Below are positions 10,339-19,165 of a DNA stretch of 64,000 nt, in pieces. Both the position numbers and the translations under genes were made by a program. The notes under the pieces are model-generated. The model searched no databases, was not told the DNA's origin, and worked only from the letters and a program-made list of their open reading frames with translations. Origin of the DNA: Bacteroidia bacterium. Lineage in GTDB: Bacteria > Bacteroidota > Bacteroidia > UKL13-3. Numbering within the stretch: the stretch's first letter is position 1; every line of letters starts with the position of its first letter. The DNA lies in contig JAKLJI010000003.1 in assembly GCA_023151275.1 (NCBI GenBank), forward strand, positions 1-64,000, in the 5' to 3' direction.

Positions 10339-10518
10339 TTAAATGTTTTCAACTTTTAAGAGGTGGCTTACTTTATTAATCATTCCTTGAATTTGAGGAG
10401 TTGCCTCAACTTCAATTGTTTGATTAAGTTTTGTAAAACCTAGAGCTCTAACTGTTCTCTTTTGATTTTCAGGGCGATCAATTGTACTCCTGATCTGAGT
10501 CATTCTAACTTTTGCCAT
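10339..10518 (-). CDS. rpmD: 50S ribosomal protein L30
   Basis: A 59-residue protein starting MAKVRMTQIRSTIDRPENQK. The longer frame to 10590 would run into rpsE, so the ATG at 10518, 4 nt after the rpsE stop, is chosen. It lies between rpsE and rplO in the normal spc order. Confidence 0.95.
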   Translation of the reverse strand: MAKVRMTQIRSTIDRPENQKRTVRALGFTKLNQTIEVEATPQIQGMINKVSHLLKVENI

Positions 10519-10522
10519 CTGA

Positions 10523-11047
10523 TTACTCTCCTCCGTTAAAAACTTTCTTAAGACTAATACCACGAGTTTGGCTAATGGTGTAAGCATCACGCATGTTTAA
10601 TAATGCATTGATAGTAGCTTTTACCACGTTATGCGGATTTGAAGATCCTTTAGATTTAGCCAATACGTCGGTTACACCGGCACTTTCTAATACTGCGCGC
10701 ATTGCACCACCTGCAATTACACCTGTACCGTGAGCAGCTGGTTTAAGGAAAACGCGTCCGCCTGAATATTTACCAAACTGTTCGTGCGGAACAGTACCTT
10801 TTAATACAGGTACTTTAACAAGATTTTTCTTAGCATCGTCAATTCCTTTCGAAATTGCATCGGTTACTTCCATCGCTTTACCTAAGCCATAACCAACGAT
10901 ACCCTGACCGTCACCAACTACTACCAAAGCTGAAAAGCTAAAAGTACGACCACCTTTTGTAACTTTCGCTACCCTGTTGATAGAAACCACTTTTTCTTTA
11001 AGCTCGATATCGCTTGATTTTACCTTTTTTATGTTTGCTGTTGACAT
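10523..11047 (-). CDS. rpsE: 30S ribosomal protein S5
   Basis: Protein at the mRNA entry channel that affects decoding fidelity. It has the S5 N-terminal double-stranded RNA-binding domain (about residues 15-80, [20 protein letters not shown]) and the C-terminal domain with [16 protein letters not shown]. It is 174 residues long and of ordinary length. Confidence 0.97.
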   Translation of the reverse strand: MSTANIKKVKSSDIELKEKVVSINRVAKVTKGGRTFSFSALVVVGDGQGIVGYGLGKAMEVTDAISKGIDDAKKNLVKVPVLKGTVPHEQFGKYSGGRVFLKPAAHGTGVIAGGAMRAVLESAGVTDVLAKSKGSSNPHNVVKATINALLNMRDAYTISQTRGISLKKVFNGGE

Positions 11048-11064
11048 GTTTCTGTACTAAAAAA

Positions 11065-11409
11065 TTAGAAATTCAAACCTCCTTCACGGGCACCTTCTGC
11101 CAGAGCTTTAACTCTTCCATGGTAGAGGTAACCATTTCTATCAAATACACAAGTTGATAAACCAGCAGCAAGAGCCTTTTCAGCAAGTTGTTTACCAACC
11201 AATGATGCCAATTCTACTTTGTTTGCTTTATCAGCGAATGATCTTGAAGAAGCAGCAACTAAAGTTGCACCTGCCAAATCGTCTATCAACTGAGCATAAA
11301 TTTGTTTATTGCTTCTAAAAACCGAAAGGCGTGGTTTTTGAGCAGTACCCGTTACGCGGCTGCGAATACGAGCTTTGATTTTATTTCTTCTGAATTGTTT
11401 TGTAGCCAT
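11065..11409 (-). CDS. rplR: 50S ribosomal protein L18
   Basis: 5S rRNA-binding protein of the central protuberance. The 114 residues include [18 protein letters not shown] and the C-terminal [19 protein letters not shown]. It lies 9 nt after rplF and 17 nt before rpsE. Confidence 0.97.
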   Translation of the reverse strand: MATKQFRRNKIKARIRSRVTGTAQKPRLSVFRSNKQIYAQLIDDLAGATLVAASSRSFADKANKVELASLVGKQLAEKALAAGLSTCVFDRNGYLYHGRVKALAEGAREGGLNF

Positions 11410-11418
11410 GAGTAAAAA

Positions 11419-11973
11419 TTATTTAGAGGCTGTTTTTCCAGCTTTTCTGCGTAAAACTTCACCTTCAAATTTGATACCTTTTCCTTTGTAAGGCTCAGGA
11501 GCGCGGAGGGAGCGAATTTTTGCTGCAACCTGTCCGATTAGCTGTTTGTCTGATCCTTCAAGGGTAATAATTGGGTTTTTACCTTTATCCTGCTCAGTTT
11601 TTACTGAAAGTTCTTTAGGAACTTCAAAGTAAATATGGTGAGAATAACCAAGGGTCAGGTCAAGAATATTTCCATCGTTTGTGGCTTTGTAACCCACACC
11701 AACAAGTTCTTGACGTTTTTTGTATCCTTGAGAAACTCCAAATACCATATTGTTCAGGAGTGCACGGTAAAGACCATGCATGGCTTTGTGACGTTTCTGG
11801 TCAGTTGGGCGTGTAAGTGTGATTACATTGCCTTCAACAGAAACGGTAATATCAGCATCAACTTGCTGAGTTAAGGTTCCTTTTGGACCTTTAATGCTTA
11901 CTTCATTTGATGGAGAAACTGATACTTCTACTCCGGCTGGTAAGCTAATTGGGGCTTTTCCTATGCGTGACAT
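11419..11973 (-). CDS. rplF: 50S ribosomal protein L6
   Basis: 50S protein near the factor-binding site, built of two similar domains. The frame opens at 12006, but the family start MSRIGKAPISLPAGV lies at 11973. This gives 184 residues and avoids overlap with rpsH. The signature PEPYKGKGIKFEGE appears near the C terminus. Confidence 0.96.
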   Translation of the reverse strand: MSRIGKAPISLPAGVEVSVSPSNEVSIKGPKGTLTQQVDADITVSVEGNVITLTRPTDQKRHKAMHGLYRALLNNMVFGVSQGYKKRQELVGVGYKATNDGNILDLTLGYSHHIYFEVPKELSVKTEQDKGKNPIITLEGSDKQLIGQVAAKIRSLRAPEPYKGKGIKFEGEVLRRKAGKTASK

Positions 11974-11990
11974 GCTGTTAATCTCCTGTA

Positions 11991-12389
11991 TTAATAAATG
12001 TAACAAAGAACCTCACCACCAACATTCTGAGTTCTGGCTTCTTTATCGGTCATTACACCTTTAGAAGTGGTCAGAATAGCGATACCCATTCCATTAATAA
12101 CACGGGGCATATCATCAACACCGGTATAACGACGTAAACCTGGACGGCTAACGCGCTCCATTTTCTTAATAGCAGAAGTTTTGGTTACCGGATTGTACTT
12201 AAGGGCAATCTTAATAGTACCCTGACGATTTTCAACGTCCTCGAATTTGTAATTTAGAATGTACCCTTTTTCAAAGAGTACTTTTGTGATTTCCTTCTTA
12301 AGTTTTGAAGAAGGTACTTCCACGATACGATGGTTTGCCTTGATCGCATTGCGAAGCCTGGTCAAATAATCTGATATTGGATCTGTCAT
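11991..12389 (-). CDS. rpsH: 30S ribosomal protein S8
   Basis: Primary 16S-binding protein. It begins MTDPISDYLTRLRNAIKANH and ends with the S8 signature region around STSKGVMTD-type sequence and GGEVLCYIY. It is 132 residues long. Unusually for this block it is preceded by 121 nt of non-coding DNA containing a promoter-like element and a small hairpin. Confidence 0.97.
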   Translation of the reverse strand: MTDPISDYLTRLRNAIKANHRIVEVPSSKLKKEITKVLFEKGYILNYKFEDVENRQGTIKIALKYNPVTKTSAIKKMERVSRPGLRRYTGVDDMPRVINGMGIAILTTSKGVMTDKEARTQNVGGEVLCYIY

Positions 12390-12404
12390 ATGTTTTAATT
12401 TGTT

Positions 12405-12426
12405 CCTTGCAGGCAGTTAGCCAAGG
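12405..12426 (-). promoter_or_regulatory. Hairpin in the rpsH leader
   Basis: On the minus strand CCTT...AAGG encloses GGC-TAACT-GCC with a 3-nt bulge, 15 nt upstream of the rpsH start. S8 is a translational repressor of its operon in Escherichia coli, so an autoregulatory site is conceivable, but the match to a known S8 site was not established. Confidence 0.25.
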
Positions 12427-12470
12427 CTTTACTCTTTCCTGCTAAGTTGAATATGAAAACTAAAGGGCTG

Positions 12471-12501
12471 CGAATATAATAGTATTCACACCCCTTTTCA
12501 A
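12471..12501 (-). promoter_or_regulatory. Possible internal promoter between rpsN and rpsH
   Basis: On the minus strand TTG (12501-12499), 20 nt, then TATATTCG (12478-12471), one mismatch from TAnnTTTG. It is followed by GCAGCCCTTT, identical to the sequence after the rpsL and infA elements. It lies in the only long gap of the spc region. Confidence 0.55.
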
Positions 12502-12510
12502 AATTTTAAT

Positions 12511-12780
12511 TTAGAAACTCGATTTGGTAACTCCAGGAATCTTACCCATGTTGGCAAGTTCACGGAATTGGTTACGACAAATACCGAAGTCTCTCATATA
12601 TCCTTTCGGACGACCGGTCAACTTACAACGATTTTTTAAACGAACCGGAGAAGCGTTGCGAGGAAGCTTTTGCAATCCTTCGTAATCGCCGGCTTGTTTC
12701 AACGCTTCACGTTTAGCAGCAAATTGAGCTACCATTCTTTCTCTTTTGCGTTGACGTGCTTTTACAGACTCTTTAGCCAT
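12511..12780 (-). CDS. rpsN: 30S ribosomal protein S14
   Basis: Head protein of 89 residues, starting [20 protein letters not shown] and ending [11 protein letters not shown]. The long form lacks the CXXC zinc-binding pairs of the short S14 type. It lies 12 nt after rplE. Confidence 0.97.
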   Translation of the reverse strand: MAKESVKARQRKRERMVAQFAAKREALKQAGDYEGLQKLPRNASPVRLKNRCKLTGRPKGYMRDFGICRNQFRELANMGKIPGVTKSSF

Positions 12781-12792
12781 TTATCTAGTGGA

Positions 12793-13341
12793 TTAAGATT
12801 TTTTGAATGGAAGACCGAATTCTTTCAGGAGTGACATACATTCTTCGTCGTTCTTAGCAGAAGTAACGAAGGCGATATCCATACCGTTGATACGGTTAAC
12901 TTTGTCGATTACAATTTCAGGGAAAATGATTTGCTCAGTAATACCCATATTGTAGTTACCACGGCCATCAAAACCTTTCAAGTTCAATCCTTGAAAGTCG
13001 CGAACGCGTGGTAAAGAAACTGAAATCAAGCGATCCAAAAACTCATACATACGGTCACCACGCAGTGTTACACGTGTTCCAATAGGAAGGTTTTCTCTAA
13101 GTTTGAAATTAGAAATCGCCTTTTTGGATTTAGTAGGAACTGCACGCTGACCTGCAATCATGGAAAGTTCTTCAATGGCTTGGTCAACAAGCTTTTTATC
13201 AGAAACTGCTGCTCCAATACCTTGGTTGATACAAATCTTCTCAAGTTTAGGAACCTCCATATGGTTTTTGTATGCAAATTTTTCTTGCATAGCAGGAACC
13301 ACTTGTTTGAAATATTTTTCTTTTAATCTCGGTGTGTACAT
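12793..13341 (-). CDS. rplE: 50S ribosomal protein L5
   Basis: 5S rRNA-binding protein that contacts P-site tRNA. The start at [15 protein letters not shown] (13341) is preferred over the upstream ATG at 13356, which overlaps rplX. It has 182 residues. The motif [20 protein letters not shown] is diagnostic. Confidence 0.96.
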   Translation of the reverse strand: MYTPRLKEKYFKQVVPAMQEKFAYKNHMEVPKLEKICINQGIGAAVSDKKLVDQAIEELSMIAGQRAVPTKSKKAISNFKLRENLPIGTRVTLRGDRMYEFLDRLISVSLPRVRDFQGLNLKGFDGRGNYNMGITEQIIFPEIVIDKVNRINGMDIAFVTSAKNDEECMSLLKEFGLPFKKS

Positions 13342-13345
13342 AGTC

Positions 13346-13687
13346 CTACTTATCAATTATTTCACCTGATTTCTTTGAAACACGAACCAATTTACCCTTT
13401 TCGTTCAATTTACGACCGATACGGGTAGCATTTCCGGCACCATCAACAACTTTCAGGTTGGAAATATTCACAGGAGCTTCTTTCTTAATGATACCACCCT
13501 GTTGGTTCTGTGCGTTAGGTTTGGTGTGACGGCTAACAATATTTACTCCTTCAACGGTAGCACGATTATCCTCGCGGTGAACTTCAATCACGCGGCCTTT
13601 TTTTCCCTTATCATCACCTGCGATAACAAGGACCATATCTCCTTTTTTAAGGTGAAGTTTGGCTTTGTTCTTCATACTATTTCCCAT
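13346..13687 (-). CDS. rplX: 50S ribosomal protein L24
   Basis: Assembly-initiating 50S protein with a KOW motif ([20 protein letters not shown], residues 14-33). It is 113 residues long if the first ATG is used. An internal ATG at 13675 gives 109 residues and is equally possible. It begins 1 nt after the rplN stop. Confidence 0.95.
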   Translation of the reverse strand: MGNSMKNKAKLHLKKGDMVLVIAGDDKGKKGRVIEVHREDNRATVEGVNIVSRHTKPNAQNQQGGIIKKEAPVNISNLKVVDGAGNATRIGRKLNEKGKLVRVSKKSGEIIDK

Positions 13688-13688
13688 C

Positions 13689-14057
13689 TTACAATACCTC
13701 CGGTGCTAATGAAACAATCTTCATAAACTGTTTTTCGCGAAGTTCGCGGGCAACCGGACCGAAGATACGGGTTGCGCGGGGCTCATCTTGAGCATTCAAA
13801 AGAACACAAGAATTGTCATCGAAACGGATATAAGATCCATCAGCACGACGTACTTCTTTTTTTGTTCTTACTACTACTGCTTTTGAAACGGCACCTTTTT
13901 TAACAGCACCAGAAGGCAGAGCAGATTTCACGCTCACAACAATTTTATCTCCAACAGATGCATAGCGTCTGCCGGTTCCCCCAAGTACACGGATACATAA
14001 TACCTCACGTGCACCACTATTATCGGCTACTTTAAGCCTGGATTCCTGTTGTATCAT
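13689..14057 (-). CDS. rplN: 50S ribosomal protein L14
   Basis: Intersubunit bridge protein. It is 122 residues long, starts [20 protein letters not shown] and contains the signature region [18 protein letters not shown]. It lies 3 nt after rpsQ. Confidence 0.97.
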   Translation of the reverse strand: MIQQESRLKVADNSGAREVLCIRVLGGTGRRYASVGDKIVVSVKSALPSGAVKKGAVSKAVVVRTKKEVRRADGSYIRFDDNSCVLLNAQDEPRATRIFGPVARELREKQFMKIVSLAPEVL

Positions 14058-14060
14058 AGA

Positions 14061-14330
14061 TTACTTCGCTTTTTCAATGATTTCTACTAATCTCCAACGC
14101 TTATCTTTACTTAGCGGACGAGTTTCCATTACTTTCACGATATCATTGATACCGCATTCATTTTTTTCGTCATGCGCTTTAAAAGTGGAAGTCATCTTGA
14201 TGAATTTTCCGTACTTCGGGTGCATCATTTTACGTTCAACAGAAACTACGATGGTTTTTTCCATCTTGTTGCTGATTACTTTACCAACGATGACTTTTCT
14301 TGAATTTCTTTCTACTGTTGTATTTTCCAT
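14061..14330 (-). CDS. rpsQ: 30S ribosomal protein S17
   Basis: OB-fold 16S-binding protein of 89 residues. [18 protein letters not shown] and the C-terminal [20 protein letters not shown] identify it. It lies 11 nt after rpmC. Confidence 0.97.
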   Translation of the reverse strand: MENTTVERNSRKVIVGKVISNKMEKTIVVSVERKMMHPKYGKFIKMTSTFKAHDEKNECGINDIVKVMETRPLSKDKRWRLVEIIEKAK

Positions 14331-14341
14331 CTTGACGTTTT

Positions 14342-14539
14342 TTAAGCAGTTTCTAACTGACGCTTTCTGAATTCAGTAAGCAGACGGGCAATCAGCTTTT
14401 TGCTTTCCTTGATCTTGTTAGGATTCTCAACAGGCGAAACAGCATGGTTCATTTTTAGCTTTACCAATGCAAGCCGTTCTTCACTGATTCTGGCTGTCAA
14501 TTCCTTGTTTGACAATTCCCTGATCTCGTTATAGTTCAT
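14342..14539 (-). CDS. rpmC: 50S ribosomal protein L29
   Basis: 65-residue helical protein at the tunnel exit, beginning [18 protein letters not shown], with the usual [14 protein letters not shown] end. It lies 2 nt after rplP. Confidence 0.97.
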   Translation of the reverse strand: MNYNEIRELSNKELTARISEERLALVKLKMNHAVSPVENPNKIKESKKLIARLLTEFRKRQLETA

Positions 14540-14541
14540 AA

Positions 14542-14961
14542 TTATTCGGCGTATTCAGGTTTAACAACAAATTTAGTGATAACCGGCAATTTTTGTGAAG
14601 CAAGACGCATTGCTTCTTGTGCAGTTGCCATTGGAACTCCATCAGCTTCAAAGATAATGGTTCCTGGCTTACAACGTGCAACCCAAAATTCGGGAGCACC
14701 TTTACCTTTACCCATACGTACTTCTGCTGGTTTACGAGTCATTGGTTTATCAGGGAAAACACGGATCCAAACTTGTCCTTCCCTTTTCATATAACGATTC
14801 AGGGCTACCCTTGCAGCTTCAAGCTGTTTTGAGGTCAGGAAGCATGTATCCAGGGCTTTCAAACCGAAAGACCCAAAAGCTACGGTGTGGCCTCTACCGG
14901 CGTTACCTTTTACTCTGCCTTTCTGCTGTTTCCTGTATTTGGTTTTCTTTGGCTGTAACAT
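14542..14961 (-). CDS. rplP: 50S ribosomal protein L16
   Basis: Protein needed for A-site tRNA placement. It starts [20 protein letters not shown] and contains [19 protein letters not shown]. It is 139 residues long, and 27 nt separate it from rpsC. Confidence 0.97.
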   Translation of the reverse strand: MLQPKKTKYRKQQKGRVKGNAGRGHTVAFGSFGLKALDTCFLTSKQLEAARVALNRYMKREGQVWIRVFPDKPMTRKPAEVRMGKGKGAPEFWVARCKPGTIIFEADGVPMATAQEAMRLASQKLPVITKFVVKPEYAE

Positions 14962-14988
14962 CTCTCCAGATAATTTTTTTCTTACAAA

Positions 14989-15789
14989 TTATTTTTTCCT
15001 TCTATCGGCACCAGGTCCAGAAGATCTTCTGTCACCAGAACCGCGACGGTCTCCGCCACGACGATCAGGACGATCTCCACCGCGACGGTCTCCACGACGA
15101 TCTCCACCACCACGGTTATCAGAGCCGGCGTTATTTTGACCGATATTTGGTGATAGGTCACGTTTTCCAAAGATTTCACCTTTGCAAATCCAAACTTTCA
15201 CACCAATTTTTCCGTAAACAGTCATTGCTTCTGACAAAGCATAATCAATATCAGCTCTCAGTGTATGTAACGGAGTACGACCTTCTTTGAATGATTCTGA
15301 ACGGGCAATCTCAGCACCAGCCAAACGACCAGATACCATTACCTTAATTCCTTCAGCACCCATTCTCATGGTTGATGCAATCGCAGTTTTTACAGCACGC
15401 TTAAACGAAACACGTGCTTCAATTTGACTAGCGATAGCTTCACCTACCAAAGCAGCATCCAGTTCAGGACGTTTGATTTCAAAAATGTTGATAGCAACAT
15501 CCTTTTTGGTAAGCTTCTTAACTTCTTCTTTAATTTTATCAACTTCAGCACCACCTTTTCCGATTACGATACCCGGACGGCTAGTATGAATTGTGATGAT
15601 AATGCGCTTAATAGTACGTTCGATGATAATTTTTGAAATACCACCTTTATTGATGCGGGCATGGAGATATTTTCTGATTTTCTCGTCTTCAATCAGTTTA
15701 TCTGCCAATTTATGGCCGCTATACCAGTTAGACTCCCAGCCCCTGATAATTCCTAAACGTAAACCTATTGGGTTAACCTTCTGTCCCAT
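14989..15789 (-). CDS. rpsC: 30S ribosomal protein S3 with RGG-rich C-terminal tail
   Basis: mRNA entry-channel protein with a KH domain (about residues 40-110, [20 protein letters not shown]) and the S3 C-terminal domain with [17 protein letters not shown] ending near residue 217. The protein is 266 residues. The last 45 or so are an arginine-, glycine- and aspartate-rich tail of repeated RRGGD/DRRG units, longer and more repetitive than in most bacteria. RGG-type tails often bind RNA without sequence preference, so added contact with mRNA is a plausible inference. Otherwise the gene is normal and in its expected place after rplV. Confidence 0.96.
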   Translation of the reverse strand: MGQKVNPIGLRLGIIRGWESNWYSGHKLADKLIEDEKIRKYLHARINKGGISKIIIERTIKRIIITIHTSRPGIVIGKGGAEVDKIKEEVKKLTKKDVAINIFEIKRPELDAALVGEAIASQIEARVSFKRAVKTAIASTMRMGAEGIKVMVSGRLAGAEIARSESFKEGRTPLHTLRADIDYALSEAMTVYGKIGVKVWICKGEIFGKRDLSPNIGQNNAGSDNRGGGDRRGDRRGGDRPDRRGGDRRGSGDRRSSGPGADRRKK

Positions 15790-15806
15790 TCTAATTACTA
15801 TTATGC

Positions 15807-16187
15807 TTATTCTGCTGATTCGTTATTAACTACTGTTGCTCCGGCTTTGCTATCCACAACAAGTGTAACGTGGTTAGAGCGTTTACGGATTCTGTGTGCA
15901 CGACCTTGTGGAGCTGGAAGAATGCGTTTAAGCATTGGACCACCATCAACAAAAATCGTTTTCACAAACAGTTCGCTTTCCTCAACACGGCTGCCTTCGT
16001 TTTTCTGCTCCCAGTTGGCAATAGCCGAACGAAGAAGTTTTTCTAAACGGTGAGAACTTTCCTTTTTATTGTTGAAAATAAGAATGTTGAAAGCTTCTTC
16101 AACACGTTTACCACGAATCAGGTCGGCCAACAGCCTCATCTTACGAGGAGAGGTTGGACAATTATTCAATTTTGCTACTGCTTCCAT
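15807..16187 (-). CDS. rplV: 50S ribosomal protein L22
   Basis: Protein lining the peptide exit tunnel. It is 126 residues long and contains [19 protein letters not shown] and the hairpin end [20 protein letters not shown]. It lies 5 nt after rpsS. Confidence 0.97.
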   Translation of the reverse strand: MEAVAKLNNCPTSPRKMRLLADLIRGKRVEEAFNILIFNNKKESSHRLEKLLRSAIANWEQKNEGSRVEESELFVKTIFVDGGPMLKRILPAPQGRAHRIRKRSNHVTLVVDSKAGATVVNNESAE

Positions 16188-16192
16188 TCTGA

Positions 16193-16459
16193 TTAATCTT
16201 TCTTAACAGGATGCGACTTAAATGTACGGGTTGGAGCAAACTCACCCAGCTTATGCCCTACCATGTTTTCGGTAACATACACAGGGATAAATTTATTACC
16301 GTTGTGTACCGCAAAGGTATGACCTACGAAATCAGGAGTAATCATTGACCGGCGTGACCAGGTTTTAATTACAGATTTCTTTTTTGCTTCATTCATTGAC
16401 AATACTTTTTTCTCAAGTTTAATGTCAACAAAAGGACCTTTCTTTAATGAACGCGCCAT
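16193..16459 (-). CDS. rpsS: 30S ribosomal protein S19
   Basis: Head protein of 88 residues starting [19 protein letters not shown], with the [20 protein letters not shown] signature. It lies 5 nt after rplB. Confidence 0.97.
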   Translation of the reverse strand: MARSLKKGPFVDIKLEKKVLSMNEAKKKSVIKTWSRRSMITPDFVGHTFAVHNGNKFIPVYVTENMVGHKLGEFAPTRTFKSHPVKKD

Positions 16460-16464
16460 ATTCC

Positions 16465-17295
16465 TTATTTCTTCTTACGACTTTCAATGATGAACTTATT
16501 CGAGTACTTTTTAGGCGTACGGGTTTTGTAACCTTTTGCCTTCAAGCCTTTACGTGAACGTGGGTGACCACCTGAAGCACGACCTTCACCTCCACCCATT
16601 GGGTGATCTACAGGGTTCATTGCAACAGCACGTGTACGAGGACGACGACCCAACCAGCGATTGGCACCTGCCTTACCCTTACGCTCATTCATGTGGTCAG
16701 GATTTGAAACCTGTCCAACTGTTGCATAGCAACTAGCCAGAACGATACGTGTTTCACCTGAAGCCAATTTAACAACTGCGTGTTTTCCGTCTCTGTTGAG
16801 CAACTGAGCAGAAGAACCTGCAGAGCGCACCATTTGACCACCTTTACCAGGGTGCAATTCAATGTTGTGAATCGTTGAACCCAGAGGAATTTCAGCCATT
16901 GGCAAAGCATTACCCAAATCTGGGCTAACACCTGAACCACTGATAATCTTCATTCCTGCTTCAAGGCCTTTAGGAGCTAGAATATAACGCTTTTCTCCAT
17001 CAGCATATTTCACCAAAGCGATGAAACATGTGCGGTTTGGATCATATTGGATTGATTCAACAGTAGCCTCAATACCATGTTTATTTCTTTTGAAATCGAT
17101 CAAACGATACATTTTGCGGTGTCCACCACCAATGTAACGCATGGTCATCTTACCGGTATTGTTACGACCACCTGAATTTTTTAAGCTGACAACAAGGGAT
17201 TTTTCAACCTCATATTTAGGTGTCAACTCTTCGTAGGTATTAGCAGCTTTAAAGCGCGTACCCGGAGTAACTGGTTTAAACTTCCTGATTCCCAT
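16465..17295 (-). CDS. rplB: 50S ribosomal protein L2
   Basis: Protein required for peptidyl transfer and subunit joining. It is 276 residues long and has the conserved C-terminal [20 protein letters not shown] (His near residue 230). It follows rplW by 7 nt. Confidence 0.97.
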   Translation of the reverse strand: MGIRKFKPVTPGTRFKAANTYEELTPKYEVEKSLVVSLKNSGGRNNTGKMTMRYIGGGHRKMYRLIDFKRNKHGIEATVESIQYDPNRTCFIALVKYADGEKRYILAPKGLEAGMKIISGSGVSPDLGNALPMAEIPLGSTIHNIELHPGKGGQMVRSAGSSAQLLNRDGKHAVVKLASGETRIVLASCYATVGQVSNPDHMNERKGKAGANRWLGRRPRTRAVAMNPVDHPMGGGEGRASGGHPRSRKGLKAKGYKTRTPKKYSNKFIIESRKKK

Positions 17296-17302
17296 CTTTC
17301 AA

Positions 17303-17593
17303 TTAAATATTTTGGAAGAAGTCGATTTTTTGACCCTCCGCTAAGGTTACCACTGCTTTTTTGTAGGATGGTTTGCGACCAGAGAAGAAACCACGTTTTG
17401 TGAACCTGGACTTATTCTTTCCCTGATAAACCATAGTGTTTATGTTGGTAACATTTACACTATACATGCTTTCAACAGCCTTTTTGATTTCAACTTTAGA
17501 TGCAGTTTTTGCAACTACGAAACCATACTTGTTCAGCTTTTCGCTGATAGCTGTGAATTTTTCTGTGATTAAAGGCTTCTTAAGTATGCTCAT
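17303..17593 (-). CDS. rplW: 50S ribosomal protein L23
   Basis: Tunnel-exit protein and docking site for trigger factor and SRP. It is 96 residues long, starting MSILKKPLITEKFTAISEKL. It overlaps the end of rplD by one base, so translation is probably coupled. Confidence 0.97.
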   Translation of the reverse strand: MSILKKPLITEKFTAISEKLNKYGFVVAKTASKVEIKKAVESMYSVNVTNINTMVYQGKNKSRFTKRGFFSGRKPSYKKAVVTLAEGQKIDFFQNI

Positions 17594-18225
17594 TATGCCT
17601 TATTTAAAATGTTCTCAATTACACCAACTGAATTCTCAATCAGGATTAAGCGATCAGCGTGAAGAATATCATAGGTATTCAAGTCACCAGCCATCATAAT
17701 CCGAGTGTTAGGAAGGTTTCTTCCCGATCTGTAGATATTCTCATTGTAATCGGCAAGAACAAGAAGAGTTTTAGAATCAGCAACTTTCAAACTGTTAAGA
17801 ATATTTAGATAGTTCTTAGTTTTTGGAGCTTCAAAAGTGAAGTTTTCCAATACAGTGATGCTATTCTCTTTTGCTTTATAGGTAAGCGCGCTCTTACGAG
17901 CCAATTGCTTAAGCTTTTTGTTCAATTTGAAACTGTAATCACGGGGTTGTGGACCATGAATTCTAGCTCCACCAACGAATGTACCAGTTTTGATACTTCC
18001 TTTACGTGAGCCACCAGTTCCTTTTTGACGATGCAGTTTTTTAGTGGAACCGCTAACCATGCTACGTTCTTTTGAGCTATGGGTACCTTGACGCTGATTA
18101 GCGAGGTACTGCTTCACATCAAGATAGATTGCGTGATCATTAGGCTCGATACCGAAAACGGTATTGCTCAATGATACTTTTCTTCCTGTTTCAGATCCGC
18201 TTGTATTTACTACTGCTAATTCCAT
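17593..18225 (-). CDS. rplD: 50S ribosomal protein L4
   Basis: 50S assembly protein whose long loop reaches the exit tunnel; in Escherichia coli it also represses the S10 operon. The loop is plain in KKLHRQKGTGGSRKGSIKTG and FVGGARIHGPQPRDYSFKLN. It is 210 residues long and begins 1 nt after the rplC stop. Confidence 0.97.
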   Translation of the reverse strand: MELAVVNTSGSETGRKVSLSNTVFGIEPNDHAIYLDVKQYLANQRQGTHSSKERSMVSGSTKKLHRQKGTGGSRKGSIKTGTFVGGARIHGPQPRDYSFKLNKKLKQLARKSALTYKAKENSITVLENFTFEAPKTKNYLNILNSLKVADSKTLLVLADYNENIYRSGRNLPNTRIMMAGDLNTYDILHADRLILIENSVGVIENILNKA

Positions 18226-18226
18226 G

Positions 18227-18844
18227 TTACTTCTCTATCAATACGATTGAACCTTTGTGACCAGGAATTGAACCTTTTACTACTAAAAGATTTTGATCCT
18301 TGTGCACTTTTAAAATTTCGAGGTTGGTCTTTTTAACACGTGTTCCACCTGTTTGACCGGCCATGCGCATTCCTTTGAAAACCCTTGAAGGGTCTGAAGA
18401 AGCACCCACCGAACCAGGAGCACGTAAACGGTTATGTTGACCGTGTGTTTGCATACCTACACCGGAGAAGCCATGGCGTTTAACAACACCCTGAAAACCT
18501 TTTCCTTTGCTTGTACCAACAACATCAACGAACTCACCTACTTCAAACAAATCTACAGTTAAAGTTTGACCAATAGCTAAGTCTTGCTCAAAGCCTTTGA
18601 ATTCGGCAACTTTAGACTTAGGAGTAGTTTTTGCTTTAGCAAAGATTCCTTTCAATGGAGCAGGAGTATTCTTTTCTTTAGCTTCTCCATAAGCTAGTTG
18701 AACAGCTTTGTAACCATCTTTATCAGATGTCTTAACCTGTGTTACAACACAAGGTCCTACTTCGATAACCGTGCAAGCAATTTGCTTTCCACTCGCATCG
18801 AAGATGCTGGTCATTCCTAATTTTTTTCCTATTAAACCTGACAT
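18227..18844 (-). CDS. rplC: 50S ribosomal protein L3
   Basis: Protein near the peptidyl transferase centre. The signature [20 protein letters not shown] lies near residue 150. The frame extends to 18856, but [16 protein letters not shown] at 18844 is the family start and avoids overlap with rpsJ. It has 205 residues. Confidence 0.96.
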   Translation of the reverse strand: MSGLIGKKLGMTSIFDASGKQIACTVIEVGPCVVTQVKTSDKDGYKAVQLAYGEAKEKNTPAPLKGIFAKAKTTPKSKVAEFKGFEQDLAIGQTLTVDLFEVGEFVDVVGTSKGKGFQGVVKRHGFSGVGMQTHGQHNRLRAPGSVGASSDPSRVFKGMRMAGQTGGTRVKKTNLEILKVHKDQNLLVVKGSIPGHKGSIVLIEK

Positions 18845-18852
18845 AGCTTCTA

Positions 18853-19161
18853 TCAAACTTTAATTTCTACATCAACACCACTTGGTAATTCTAATTTCAT
18901 GAGAGCATCAACAGTTTTTGCAGTTGAGCTGTAGATGTCCAGTAATCTTTTGTATGAACACAATTGAAACTGTTCTCTAGCTTTTTTATTCACGTGAGGT
19001 GAACGCAAAACTGTATAGATTCTCTTTTGGGTTGGAAGCGGAATAGGTCCACTCACCACGGCACCTGTTGCCTTTACTGTTCTAACAATTTTCTCGGCAG
19101 ATTTATCTACCAAATTGTGATCGAACGATTTTAACTTAATCCTTATTCTTTGGCTTACCAT
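18853..19161 (-). CDS. rpsJ: 30S ribosomal protein S10 (NusE)
   Basis: 30S head protein and, as NusE, partner of NusB and NusG in transcription. It is 102 residues long and contains [20 protein letters not shown] and [13 protein letters not shown]. It starts 4 nt after fusA, with no tuf gene between, as in many Bacteroidota. Confidence 0.97.
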   Translation of the reverse strand: MVSQRIRIKLKSFDHNLVDKSAEKIVRTVKATGAVVSGPIPLPTQKRIYTVLRSPHVNKKAREQFQLCSYKRLLDIYSSTAKTVDALMKLELPSGVDVEIKV

Positions 19162-19165
19162 GATA

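Noticed and set aside
14676-15290. Plus-strand open frame of 204 codons
   Set aside because: It runs antisense through rplP and rpsC and owes its length to the repetitive RGG-tail codons. No protein family is recognisable.
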